64,000 nt of DNA from Jiella avicenniae (GTDB lineage Bacteria; Pseudomonadota; Alphaproteobacteria; Rhizobiales; Rhizobiaceae). The notes beneath the pieces were generated by a model that saw nothing but the letters and a program-made list of their open reading frames with translations, searched no databases and was not told the origin of the DNA. The stretch is taken from assembly GCF_021390325.1 (NCBI RefSeq), contig NZ_JAJUWU010000003.1, positions 248,001 to 312,000 on the forward strand. Reading direction: 5' to 3'. A program made the translations under genes and the position numbers. Positions within the stretch are counted from its first letter, which is position 1. Each line of letters starts with the position of its first letter. This document shows positions 1 through 8,561 of the stretch, in pieces.

Positions 1-105
1 ACGATCCTCAAGGGCGTCGACCGCACGCCGCTCTTTGCCGGCTTCCTCGGCCTTGCCGTCCTGCTTCTGGCGCTGTCGGCCACCTGGTATCGGGAGGGTC
101 GCTGA
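1..105 (+). CDS. C-terminal fragment of a membrane protein
   Basis: The first 34 codons of the window are open and end in TGA. The gene begins outside the window. The fragment has a hydrophobic run (LFAGFLGLAVLLLALSATWY) that reads as one transmembrane helix, followed by a short basic tail. The family cannot be identified from this much sequence. Confidence 0.5.
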   Translation, partial: TILKGVDRTPLFAGFLGLAVLLLALSATWYREGR

Positions 106-380
106 CGCGGCGCGTCGGCCTGCAACGGCGGATGCGCGGCGGCGGCGCCTCGCAGGGTTCAACGTTCGCCGCCGGTCGTCCTACGGACACCTGATCGGCG
201 TGTCCCTCTCCGTCGCTCGAATGCTCCGCTGCGGCCCGCCGAGCGTCATCGATTCTTCGGAACTCCCACTACGACATGACCGCCAATGATGTCCCACTGT
301 TCATGCGGGCGGGGCCGTCCGTCGGTTCCGTCCCTGCGCCGCGATCGCTGACCGGGCGGGTGGCATCGGCCGGCTGGATG

Positions 381-395
381 GTTTGATTTTCAAAC
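381..395. promoter_or_regulatory. Palindrome GTTTGA-TTT-TCAAAC
   Basis: A perfect 6-bp inverted repeat with a 3-nt centre, only 5 bp from a second palindrome. The size and AT content suit a protein-binding operator. No cognate regulator gene lies in the window, so the function is inferred from symmetry only. Confidence 0.35.
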
Positions 396-400
396 GGTAC

Positions 401-417
401 GATACATTACCTGTATC
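401..417. promoter_or_regulatory. Palindrome GATACA-TTACC-TGTATC
   Basis: A perfect 6-bp inverted repeat with a 5-nt centre. The overall form (ATACA...TGTAT) resembles operators of TetR-family repressors. The target gene is unclear: the nearest downstream gene starts about 210 bp away. Confidence 0.35.
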
Positions 418-626
418 ATACTTTCGCATGCAACGACGAACTTTGCTCGCCCAAGTCGTCGATCTCGAAAATGGTGTTTCGGTGAGCAGCCTATATCGGG
501 GCCGAAAGCTTCACGGTCCAAATATGAAGCACTGACTTCAGCGATAATTTACCTGCGACCTTTAGATCGACGATGCATTACATGAGGATCGGCGACGATA
601 TGCAACTCTAAGAAGAAATCCAGGGA

Positions 627-2441
627 TTGCAGAACAGCACATTGGAGGCGATCGCCCACGGAGTTGAATTCGAACATATTGCCGACATGCTCTGCCGGAA
701 GGCCGAGGCCATCTCGAAAGACTCGGTTTGCACGGTCGTCGCAATCGAGCCCGATGGCCGGCTCCGCTCGGTCGCCGCCCCGTCGCTGCCTGAGGCCTAT
801 TGCGATGCCATCGACACTTTGTACGTCGGCCCGGAAGTCGGCTCCTGCGGAACGGCCGCCCATTTCGGAACGCCCGTTCAGGTCACGGACATCGCGACGG
901 ATCCCCTCTGGGCCCCCTATAAGGAATTGGCCCTGCCGCTCGGACTGCGCGCTTGCTGGTCGATGCCGATCGTCCGCTCCGACGGCACGGTCGCGGCGAC
1001 GTTCGCATTCTACTCCCGGCAGAGCCGGCCTGCGACCGAGGTCGAGCGCGCCGTCGCCTTCACCTGCATGCACCTGTGCAAGGTATCGATCGCCTATGGC
1101 GAGATGCTGAAGCGCAATTTCGACCTGTCGCATTTCGACCAGTTGACCGGTCTTCCCAACAGGCGGCGCTTCGAGGAAACCTTTGCGGCCCTCATCGCAG
1201 GGGACGCCGTCTTCGGTCTTCTGATACTCGACGCCGACCATCTCAAACGGGTGAATGACACCTTCGGCCACGCGATCGGTGATGGACTCATCGCCGAAAT
1301 CAGCCGTCGCCTCGCCGCTATTCACAAGGACGCGACAGCTTACCGCATCGGCGGCGACGAATTCGCGATGATCGTCGGGCACTGCAGGGACGATGACGCG
1401 GTGAAGCGGATCGCCGGGCAAATTCTCGACGCCATGGCGCTGCCTTTCGAGACCCATGGGCACTCTCTTCTCCCCTCCGTTTCCATCGGCGGCGTGGTGC
1501 ATGGACCGGACGAGCACGCTCCGTCGCATTCACGCCAGAACGCCGATCTTGCGCTTTACCACGCCAAGGAGACGGCGCGTGGCAGCTTCGTCCTGTTCGA
1601 GCCGAGCCTGCGCACTTCGATGATGCGGAGAATGGAGACGATCCATTCGGTCCGCGAGGCGCTCGAAGACGGCCGGATCTTCAACCACTATCAACCCGTC
1701 GTCCGGATCGACTCGGGAAAGATCGGCGGTCTGGAGGTGCTGATGCGCATGCGCGCAGTCGACGGCACCGTCGTCCCGGCGGGCGAGTTTCTCGAGGCTT
1801 TGTCGGATCGTCGACTTGCCGTCGCGCTGGCGCGCCGAGTTGCCGATCAGGCGGCGAAGGACATGGCAAGCTGGCTCGCGGCTGGGATCGCTCCGGAGTT
1901 CATCGCGATCAACATTTCCGGTGCGGATTTCTCCGAGAGCGGCATCGACCGTCAGATGGCCGCGATCTTCGAAGCTCACGGCGTTCCGCTCGAAAGCGTC
2001 ACCCTCGAGATCACTGAAACCGTCGTCGTGGAAGGTGACGCCTCCGGCATCGGACGCGCCATCAAATCCCTTCACAATCAGGGATTCACCATTGCGCTGG
2101 ACGATTTCGGTACGGGCTACGCATCCCTCACCCACCTCCTGATGCTGCCGGTGGACGTCATCAAGATCGACAAGTCCTTCATCGCCCGGCTGTCGGCCTG
2201 CGGAGCGGGCGAAGCGATCGTCGAGGCGCTGATCGGGATCGCCGACAAAATCGGCCTGCGGGTCATCGCCGAAGGCATCGAGTGCGAATTGCAGGCGCGC
2301 TGCCTGATCCAGCGTGGTTGCGAATATGGCCAGGGATATTATTTCGCGCCGCCGGCAGACGCCGAACGGACGACCCGCATCCTGCACTCATGGAGCCCGA
2401 AGCGGATCGCCTCCGCGCAGGTGGCCGCGCCCGCCGCGTAG
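627..2441 (+). CDS. GAF-GGDEF-EAL cyclic-di-GMP enzyme
   Basis: A 604-residue cytosolic protein for cyclic-di-GMP turnover. An N-terminal GAF sensor domain (about residues 15-150) is followed by a diguanylate cyclase domain with an intact motif (YRIGGDEFAMI). The C-terminal phosphodiesterase domain has EVL in place of the EAL signature (GGLEVLMRM) and the expected metal-site motifs EITETV, DDFGTGYASL, IKIDKSF and AEGIE. Both domains therefore look catalytically competent, so it may be bifunctional. No membrane segment is seen. The start is uncertain. TTG at 627 is chosen because an in-frame TAA sits at 609-611. The ten residues encoded between that stop and the LQN of the GAF domain (EEIQG) also look like family sequence, so the N-terminus may once have been longer. 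Confidence 0.85.
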   Translation: MQNSTLEAIAHGVEFEHIADMLCRKAEAISKDSVCTVVAIEPDGRLRSVAAPSLPEAYCDAIDTLYVGPEVGSCGTAAHFGTPVQVTDIATDPLWAPYKELALPLGLRACWSMPIVRSDGTVAATFAFYSRQSRPATEVERAVAFTCMHLCKVSIAYGEMLKRNFDLSHFDQLTGLPNRRRFEETFAALIAGDAVFGLLILDADHLKRVNDTFGHAIGDGLIAEISRRLAAIHKDATAYRIGGDEFAMIVGHCRDDDAVKRIAGQILDAMALPFETHGHSLLPSVSIGGVVHGPDEHAPSHSRQNADLALYHAKETARGSFVLFEPSLRTSMMRRMETIHSVREALEDGRIFNHYQPVVRIDSGKIGGLEVLMRMRAVDGTVVPAGEFLEALSDRRLAVALARRVADQAAKDMASWLAAGIAPEFIAINISGADFSESGIDRQMAAIFEAHGVPLESVTLEITETVVVEGDASGIGRAIKSLHNQGFTIALDDFGTGYASLTHLLMLPVDVIKIDKSFIARLSACGAGEAIVEALIGIADKIGLRVIAEGIECELQARCLIQRGCEYGQGYYFAPPADAERTTRILHSWSPKRIASAQVAAPAA

Positions 2442-2530
2442 AGGCATACGCCCGTCCTCCCGCGCTTGCTGACGCCGTCGCCGGATGCGCCCCGGCCTTG
2501 CAATCAAAGCGTCCTGACCTCATCGGATCG

Positions 2531-3031
2531 TCATCTGGCACGCACCGAGCCGCACAAGCCCTCGAGCGCACCCGGTCGCAATTCCAGCCCGAGCAGGCGC
2601 CGCGGGTCGACGGGCCCCGGCATGACGACGGAGCCGGGCGGCATCGGGCGGTAGCCCAGCGGCGCGTAGTAGGGCGGATCGCCGACCAAAAGGACCGAGT
2701 CCTCGCCCTTCTGCCGCGCCGCCTCGGCGGCGATCCGCATCAGGGCCTTGCCGGCGCCGCGGTTCTTGAAGGCCGGCCGAACGGCCAGCGGCCCGAGCAG
2801 GAGGCTCGGCGCCCCGCCGACCATTATGGGCGTGAGCCGCACCGAGCCGATGATCGCCCCCTCATATTCGGCGACGAAGGACAGCGCCGGATCGTGCGGC
2901 GCCATCTCGCGCACACGCTCGGCCGCGCGGGCGAAGCGGCCGGGGCCAAAAGCCTCGGCGGAGATCGCCTCGATCTCCGGGTGATGCGCGGCAAGTTCGG
3001 GCAGGAAACTGACGTCGTCGAGAAATGACAT
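2531..3031 (-). CDS. GNAT-family N-acetyltransferase (YhbS-like)
   Basis: A 166-residue protein with the GNAT fold. The acetyl-CoA loop is visible as RPAFKNRGAGKALM after the strand LLLGPLAV, and the C-terminal PYYAPLGYRPMPPG stretch is typical of the YhbS/COG3153 group. It probably transfers an acetyl group from acetyl-CoA to an unknown small molecule or protein. It stands alone and is divergent from the glutathionyl-hydroquinone reductase gene. The substrate cannot be inferred. Confidence 0.8.
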   Translation of the reverse strand: MSFLDDVSFLPELAAHHPEIEAISAEAFGPGRFARAAERVREMAPHDPALSFVAEYEGAIIGSVRLTPIMVGGAPSLLLGPLAVRPAFKNRGAGKALMRIAAEAARQKGEDSVLLVGDPPYYAPLGYRPMPPGSVVMPGPVDPRRLLGLELRPGALEGLCGSVRAR

Positions 3032-3381
3032 GGCGGGGTGGTCCGGAAGCGGGATGAAAGCGGTCTCGCCGCACGCCTCCGGATGATCCTCCCGGTCGCC
3101 AACGACGGATGGTCAGCGCTGGTGCGCGCTCGCCTTCATTCGTCGTCGCCGGATGGTCATCGCGCTCGTCCCCGTGGCTATGCGACGTCGCCGTTAGCAC
3201 CTTCCCGGCCGGCGGTCCACCGGCCATCACCGTCGCTCCGCTTCCAAAGGTGACGCACTGTCGCGCCGATCTCGGAACACCACTCGTTGCCGCCGGGTTG
3301 CAAGGGAACGACATTGCGGCAAGCGCGATCGTTTCCGATCGCCTCCGGCCCAACCGCCCCAACACTCGGGAGACGATCGCC
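3032..3381. other. Divergent intergenic region
   Basis: 350 bp between two divergent genes. The only structure seen is a perfect 7-bp hairpin at 3325-3342 (GCGATCG-TTTC-CGATCGC), 40 bp before the plus-strand start, and a GGGAG ribosome binding site ahead of ATG 3382. No convincing -35/-10 pair was found. Confidence 0.4.
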
Positions 3382-4374
3382 ATGGGACTTCTCGTCGACG
3401 GCAAATGGCAGGACAAGTGGTACGACACCGCCAAGACCGGTGGTAAGTTCGAGCGGACGACGACGAGCTTTCGCAACTGGATCACGCCGGACGGCTCGCC
3501 GGGGCCGAAGGGGCAGACGGCCTTTCCCGCCGAGGCCGGGCGCTATCACCTCTACGTCTCCCTCGCCTGCCCCTGGGCGCACCGCACGCTGATCGCCCGC
3601 AAGCTGAAGAAGCTCGAAGAGGTGATCTCGCTCGCCGTCGTCGACTATCACATGGGCGAGGAAGGCTGGGTCTTCTCCGAGCGCCCGGGTGCCATTCCCG
3701 ACGGCATCCTCGGCAAACGGCGGCTGTACGAAGTCTATCTGGAAGCCGAGCCGACCTATACCGGCCGGGTGACGGTCCCGGTGCTCTGGGACAAGCAGGA
3801 GCGAACGATCGTCAACAACGAGTCGGCCGAGATCATCCGCATCCTCGACACCGCCTTCCCGGCCGTCGCCGACAATTCCATCGACATCACGCCCCGCGAA
3901 CACCTCGGCGAAATCGACCGGATCAACGCGATCGTCTACGACACCGTCAACAACGGCGTCTACAAATGCGGCTTCGCCACGACCCAGGAAGCCTATGAAA
4001 AGGCCTTCCATCCGCTGTTCGAAACCCTCGACATGCTGGAGGACCGTCTATCCCGCCAGCGCTATCTCGTCGGCTCGAAGGCGCCGACCGAGGCCGACTG
4101 GCGGCTGTTCACCACGCTGATCCGCTTCGACGCCGTCTATCACGGCCATTTCAAGTGCAATCTGCGCCGCATCGCGGACTATCCGGCGATCGACGCCTAC
4201 ATGCGCGAACTCTACCAGTGGCCCGGCATCGCCGAGACGGTGAATTTCGAGCACATCAAGGGCCACTATTACACCAGCCACAAGACCATCAATCCGACCG
4301 GTATCGTACCGCTCGGGCCGAAGCTGCAGCTCGACCGCCCGCATGGCAGGGAGAGTGTCCCCTTCCGAGCCTGA
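3382..4374 (+). CDS. Glutathionyl-hydroquinone reductase (GST superfamily, YqjG/PcpF type)
   Basis: A 330-residue cytosolic enzyme that reduces glutathionyl-hydroquinones to hydroquinones using glutathione. The N-terminal opening MGLLVDGKWQDKWYDT and the TSFRNWITPDG motif are characteristic of the GS-HQR family. The catalytic cysteine is in ACPWAHRTL, and the GST C-terminal helical domain follows (KAPTEADWRLF, FDAVYHGHFKCN). ATG 3382 is preferred over longer frames because the family begins here and a GGGAG ribosome binding site precedes it. It is likely used in detoxifying oxidised quinones. Confidence 0.93.
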   Translation: MGLLVDGKWQDKWYDTAKTGGKFERTTTSFRNWITPDGSPGPKGQTAFPAEAGRYHLYVSLACPWAHRTLIARKLKKLEEVISLAVVDYHMGEEGWVFSERPGAIPDGILGKRRLYEVYLEAEPTYTGRVTVPVLWDKQERTIVNNESAEIIRILDTAFPAVADNSIDITPREHLGEIDRINAIVYDTVNNGVYKCGFATTQEAYEKAFHPLFETLDMLEDRLSRQRYLVGSKAPTEADWRLFTTLIRFDAVYHGHFKCNLRRIADYPAIDAYMRELYQWPGIAETVNFEHIKGHYYTSHKTINPTGIVPLGPKLQLDRPHGRESVPFRA

Positions 4375-4519
4375 CGGCTCCGGATCGTCAGGATCCGTCC
4401 GGCGCGGCGGAAAGCTGCGCCGGCATCCGCGCCAGCAGCCTCGTCTCGCCCTCCGACCCCCGCCGCCGCTGTGCACGCTTCCTCGACCTTTGGGCCGCGC
4501 CGGAGGCGGAAGGCGCCGA

Positions 4520-4981
4520 TCACCAGTAAGGGTCGGGTGCCCGTCCGCCGGCGAGTTCGTCCAGCCGCCGGCGGGTGGCGTCGGTCAGTCCTTCTGGAAG
4601 ATCGTCGAGCGGGAAGAAGCCCGATTCGGCGATCTCCCGGTCTGGCTTCTTCTCACCGTCCTGCACCACGCCGTCGCAGCGGTAGAAGACGACGTGGTCG
4701 TGCTTCGAGGCGGCCCGGTTGTAGTAGACGGCAAACAGTTCCGGCGGGCGGGATGCGACCAGGTTGCCCTCTTCGGCCATTTCCCGATGTAGGGCCTCCT
4801 CGACCGTCTCGCCGCGATCGACCCCGCCGCCGGGCATGTACCAGCCCGGCAGGTAGGTGTGGCGGACGAGGAAGATGCGGCCCTCGCCGTCGAAGGCCGC
4901 GCCGCGCACCCCGAGGGTCATGGGGCGCGCCAGGAGATGGACGCCCTGCATGGCGGTGACCAGCAAATTCTGAACCCGCAC
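4520..4981 (-). CDS. NUDIX hydrolase
   Basis: A 153-residue Nudix hydrolase. The Nudix box is visible as GGGVDRGETVEEALHREMAEE, matching Gx5Ex7REUxEEx. The substrate of this branch (VRHTYLPGWYMPGGG) is not known; a nucleoside diphosphate derivative is the default guess. GTG at 4981 is chosen because AAGGAGAG lies 7 nt upstream. An internal ATG at MQGVHLL is the alternative. It is divergent from the metallophosphoesterase gene. Confidence 0.82.
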   Translation of the reverse strand: MRVQNLLVTAMQGVHLLARPMTLGVRGAAFDGEGRIFLVRHTYLPGWYMPGGGVDRGETVEEALHREMAEEGNLVASRPPELFAVYYNRAASKHDHVVFYRCDGVVQDGEKKPDREIAESGFFPLDDLPEGLTDATRRRLDELAGGRAPDPYW

Positions 4982-5132
4982 GGTTCCACTCTCCTTCTTC
5001 GTTTCTACAATGGATGAATGACGAGGATGCGGATCCGCAACCCGATTCCATGTTTCAAAAACAACCGCTTCACGCGGAACGGCGTCGGCGGGATGCCACC
5101 CCGCAAGGCCGAACTCGATTTTGGGAAATCCG

Positions 5133-6083
5133 ATGTTCCGACTAGCCCATCTCTCCGACATCCATCTCGGGCCGTTGCCGGAACTGTCCTTCCGCGAGCT
5201 CGCTTCGAAGCGCGTCACCGGCTGGTACAACTGGCAGCGCAATCGCCGTCGCATGATGTTCGGCGATACGCTGAGCGATCTCGTCCTCGACCTCAAGGCC
5301 GAGAACCCGGACCATATCGCGGTGACCGGCGACCTCGTCAATCTCGCCACCAAGAAGGAAACGATCGCCTCGGGCCTCTGGCTGCGCGATCTCGGCACGC
5401 CGCAACTCGTCTCCCTCGTCCCGGGCAATCACGACGCCTACGTCCCCGGCGCACTCAAACGCTCCTACAAGGAGTGGCAGCCCTACATGACCGGCGACGA
5501 CGCGCTGAATTCGAGCCGCAAGTCGTTCCCCTATCTCAGGATCCGCGACAACGTCGCGATCCTCGGCGTCTCGACGGCGGAGGCGACGGCGCCCTTCTTC
5601 GCCACCGGCACGTTCAAGCGCGGCCAGGCCCTGCGGCTTGCCAAACTCCTGGAGACCACCCGTGCCCTCGGCCTGTTCCGCGTCGTCCTGATCCACCATC
5701 CGCCGATCTCCGGCTCCACCTCCTGGCACAAGCGGCTGATCGGCAAGCAGTTCTTTTCCAAGGTGATGCGCGACGTCGGGGCGGAGCTGGTGCTGCACGG
5801 CCATACGCATCTGGATACGCTGTACTGGCTGAAGGGACCCGACAAACAGATCCCGGTGGTCGGAGTCCCTTCCGCCAGCCAGGCCCCCGGAAGCAAGAAC
5901 CCGGCGTCGCGCTACAACCTCTTCGAAATCACCGGCGGTCCCGCGACATGGACGTTGATCCAGCGCGAGCGCGGCCTGCGCGAGCACGAGCACGGCATCG
6001 GCTGGGTGCGCGAACGCGAACTCCTCGCCGACGGCCGCGCGATCGACGCCAGGCCGCGCGAGGATGCCAAGGAGGCGGTCTGA
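5133..6083 (+). CDS. Calcineurin-like metallophosphoesterase
   Basis: A 316-residue phosphoesterase with all five metal-binding blocks in order: SDIHLG, TGDLVNL, PGNHDAY, IHHPP and GHTHLDT. It is expected to use a dinuclear metal centre to cleave phosphoester bonds. The overall form resembles CpdA/UDP-diacylglucosamine-pyrophosphatase relatives, but the specific substrate cannot be assigned. ATG 5133 (MFRLAHLSDIH) is preferred to the TTG four codons upstream because the family starts just before the first motif. No signal peptide is seen. Confidence 0.88.
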   Translation: MFRLAHLSDIHLGPLPELSFRELASKRVTGWYNWQRNRRRMMFGDTLSDLVLDLKAENPDHIAVTGDLVNLATKKETIASGLWLRDLGTPQLVSLVPGNHDAYVPGALKRSYKEWQPYMTGDDALNSSRKSFPYLRIRDNVAILGVSTAEATAPFFATGTFKRGQALRLAKLLETTRALGLFRVVLIHHPPISGSTSWHKRLIGKQFFSKVMRDVGAELVLHGHTHLDTLYWLKGPDKQIPVVGVPSASQAPGSKNPASRYNLFEITGGPATWTLIQRERGLREHEHGIGWVRERELLADGRAIDARPREDAKEAV

Positions 6084-6162
6084 GCCTCGGCCGGCCGTCG
6101 CTCGGAAGGCGAAGTTCCGCCGGGGGAAAGACCCGAGAACGAGACGGTTCATGCCATGAGGA

Positions 6163-6639
6163 TTACTCGCCGAGGACGATCCGAGCCTCGCATTCCACCG
6201 GGAACCTGACCGACCGCGCGATGAAGCATTTGGCGTGCGCTTCGTGATGCAGCGCCATCGCCTTTTCCGGGTCGCTCGTTCCGGCGATCGTCACCTTCGG
6301 CCGCAGCACGGCCCGGACGAACTCCCCGCCGCCGTCTTTCGCTTCAAGCATCTCACCTTCGGCGGCATCCTCATAGGCGGTGACGACGACGCCGGCGACG
6401 GCGCACAGATGCAGATACCAGAGCTGGTGGCAGGCCGACAGCGAGGCGAGCAGCATCTCCTCCGGGTTCCAGCGGGCGGGATCGCCGCGAAAGGCCGGAT
6501 CGGCCGACCCGGCGATCGTCGGCTTGCCGGCGCTCGTAATCACATGGTCGCGTGTGTAGGTACGGTAGTGGGCCGTGCCCTCACCCCGATTGCCGGTCCA
6601 TTCGAGCCGGATCGCATAGTGGTGTCGCGTCTCGCTCAT
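6163..6639 (-). CDS. OsmC-family peroxiredoxin-like protein
   Basis: A 158-residue protein of the OsmC/Ohr superfamily, which reduces organic hydroperoxides with paired cysteines. Two Cys positions fit this: LSACHQLWYLH on the central helix and HAKCFIARSVRFPVECE near the C-terminus. The N-terminal strand region (GTAHYRTYTRDHVI) and the LLASLSACHQLW motif place it in the OsmC-like rather than the Ohr branch. The gene is monocistronic on the minus strand, and its 3' end converges with the metallophosphoesterase gene. Confidence 0.85.
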   Translation of the reverse strand: MSETRHHYAIRLEWTGNRGEGTAHYRTYTRDHVITSAGKPTIAGSADPAFRGDPARWNPEEMLLASLSACHQLWYLHLCAVAGVVVTAYEDAAEGEMLEAKDGGGEFVRAVLRPKVTIAGTSDPEKAMALHHEAHAKCFIARSVRFPVECEARIVLGE

Positions 6640-6738
6640 GGTGATCCTGCCTCCGAGTCCCCGATCGGACCCATTGAAGTCGGTGGTAACCCTTTCTTAA
6701 GACGACGTTCGCCTGCGCTTGCGAAGCCGCGACCGTCG

Positions 6739-7338
6739 ATGCTTATAAAAGCCGCCATGCAGCATAGTTCGTTCCCTTCCCGGCTTCATCCCCGACGTTT
6801 CGGTCCACCATCGACGACCGTGTTCGCCTGGATGACGCTTCTTGGGGGGCTCGCTGCGCTTTCGCCGTCCCTCGCCGCGGCCCAGACGGCGGCGAAGACC
6901 GAGGACCGGCTTGCGGCAGAGCCCGAGGCGCTCGCCGATCCCCGGATCGCGACGGCCGGCCGCGACGCCCGGCTCCGCATCCACGCCCCCAGGGCGCCGA
7001 CGAGGCTGTCGCTGGTGCTGGCGCCGAGCGCCGTCGATCCCGGCGAGACCGTTTTCGTCGACGTCTATCTCCAGCAGGCCGACGCGGAAACGCAGAACGC
7101 CGAGGACGCGGGCCCCGGCACCGCTCGCCTGAGCGAGGCGGATCGAAGCCGGCTCGCCGGCACCGTCGCCTTCACGAAGGCGGAGGCCGTCGGCGAGGAG
7201 GAGTATTTCGTCGTCAACGTGCCGCCCGGCATGCGCTTCGAGACGGGTGCGGCGATCGTCACCCTGACGCTCTCCGGCGCCGATGCCCCTTTGCGCAATT
7301 CGGCAGTCGAACTCCGCCAGGCGACGCTCCTCAGATAG
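6739..7338 (+). CDS. Secreted protein of unknown function
   Basis: A 199-residue protein (193 if the second ATG at 6757 is used; neither has a good ribosome binding site). A basic N-terminus is followed by a hydrophobic core and the likely signal peptidase site SLAAAQ/TA, so the mature protein is probably periplasmic. The mature part is acidic and Ala-rich, with a beta-rich C-terminal half (YFVVNVPPGMRFETGAAIVTLTLSG) that looks like an immunoglobulin-like sandwich. No family was recognised. The downstream MaoC genes are on the same strand, but 71 bp separates them. Confidence 0.65.
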   Translation: MLIKAAMQHSSFPSRLHPRRFGPPSTTVFAWMTLLGGLAALSPSLAAAQTAAKTEDRLAAEPEALADPRIATAGRDARLRIHAPRAPTRLSLVLAPSAVDPGETVFVDVYLQQADAETQNAEDAGPGTARLSEADRSRLAGTVAFTKAEAVGEEEYFVVNVPPGMRFETGAAIVTLTLSGADAPLRNSAVELRQATLLR

Positions 7339-7409
7339 CCGTTCCAGCCAGGGGTCCGCCGGCCTATAACCCGCGCTGATTCGTGTCGAAGCAGGGGAGT
7401 TCGCGAGCC

Positions 7410-7868
7410 ATGAAGCGCGCCTACGAGGATTTCGAGGAGGGGCTCGAAATTCCGCTCGGTCCCTACACGGCCGAACGGGACGAGATGATCGCATTCGCCG
7501 CGGAATTCGACCCGCAGCCGTTTCATCTGGACGATGAGGCCGGCGGCGCCAACGAACTCGTCGGCTCGTTGACGGCCTCCGGATGGCACACATGCTCGGT
7601 GCTGATGCGGATGATGGCGGACGGCTTCCTCATCGATTCGACCTCACAGGGCTCGCCCGGCGTCGACTTCGTGAAGTGGCGCGCGCCGGTTCGGCCCGGC
7701 GACAGGCTGACCGGGACCGCCCGCGTCCTGTCGCGCCGGCTGTCCGCCAAGCATCCCACTCTCGGCATCGCCAAGATCGCCGTCGCGCTCGCAAACCAGG
7801 AGGGCGTGACGGTGCTGGAGAGCGAATACTCCCTCCTCCTCCTCACCCGCGCCGGAACCGCCGCATGA
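7410..7868 (+). CDS. MaoC-like hotdog-fold dehydratase (first of a pair)
   Basis: A 152-residue single-hotdog protein of the MaoC family, which includes (R)-specific enoyl-CoA hydratases. The hydratase segment is visible as FAAEFDPQPFHLDDEAG, followed by LTASGWHTCSVLMRM. ATG 7410 is used because AGGGGAG lies upstream; a GTG nine codons earlier is possible. The stop overlaps the next ATG (ATGA), so the two MaoC proteins are translationally coupled. They may form a heterodimer, one subunit carrying the catalytic Asp-His pair. Confidence 0.85.
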   Translation: MKRAYEDFEEGLEIPLGPYTAERDEMIAFAAEFDPQPFHLDDEAGGANELVGSLTASGWHTCSVLMRMMADGFLIDSTSQGSPGVDFVKWRAPVRPGDRLTGTARVLSRRLSAKHPTLGIAKIAVALANQEGVTVLESEYSLLLLTRAGTAA

Positions 7869-8335
7869 CCTTCTGGGACACATTCGTCGTCGGCGAGCCG
7901 ATCGTCCTCGGATCGCATCGTTTCGTCGCCGAGGACATCATCCGCTTTGCCGAAAGATACGACCCTCAGGTCTTCCACCTCGATCCGGAGGCGGCGAAGA
8001 CCACCCTTCTCGGCGGGCTGTGCGCTTCGGGCTGGCACACGGCAGCGGCCTGCATGCGCCTCAACGTCGACTATCGCTACGGCCGGCTGAAGGAATGGAT
8101 CGCGGCCGGCAATCCGGCGCCGCGGATCGGCCCCTCGCCCGGCTTCAAGAACATGCGCTGGCTGAAACCCGTCTATGCCGGCGACACGGTTACCTTCACC
8201 CAGACCGTCGTCGCCAAGAGGGTCTCCGGCACCAGACCGGGCTGGGGAATTCTCAGCTTCACCACCCTCGGGGTGAACCAGGACGGCATGGACGTCTTTG
8301 CGTTCGACGGTGCCGTCTTCCAGGGGACGGATTAG
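7865..8335 (+). CDS. MaoC-like hotdog-fold dehydratase (second of a pair)
   Basis: A 156-residue MaoC-family protein, clearly paralogous to its upstream partner: FAERYDPQVFHLDPEAA and LCASGWHTAAACMRL mirror the same motifs there. The hotdog core ends in strands ILSFTTLGVNQDGMDVFAF. ATGA overlap with the preceding gene indicates coupled translation. Both copies keep the D-x-x-x-x-H arrangement, so a simple active/inactive split of subunits is not obvious. The likely substrate is an enoyl- or hydroxyacyl-CoA; which one is unknown. Confidence 0.85.
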   Translation: MTFWDTFVVGEPIVLGSHRFVAEDIIRFAERYDPQVFHLDPEAAKTTLLGGLCASGWHTAAACMRLNVDYRYGRLKEWIAAGNPAPRIGPSPGFKNMRWLKPVYAGDTVTFTQTVVAKRVSGTRPGWGILSFTTLGVNQDGMDVFAFDGAVFQGTD

Positions 8336-8561
8336 CGCGCGCCGATGTCGAAGAGCGGGGCCAGCCGTCATGGCAGACTGCACGGCCAGTTCGTCGCCCC
8401 CGCGCAGCACAGGCAAACCGAAAGAAACGAAATCAGATCGAAACACGCTTCGAAATCGACCTGAAACGCAGTTTGTCTAGAGGAGCCTCGCCGAACGGTT
8501 CCCGAGGCAGGGTTGCCCCGGATGCGTCCGTTGGTTTCGGCGCCTTTCGAGATCCACTACC

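Larger units (their letters stand above)
106..626. other. Intergenic region, no gene seen
   Basis: About 520 bp without a convincing coding sequence. It contains two adjacent palindromes (381-395 and 401-417, listed separately). It also has a 12-codon reading frame (573-611, starting ATG CAT TAC ATG) that ends in TAA 15 nt before the proposed start of the following GAF-GGDEF-EAL gene. Confidence 0.5.
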
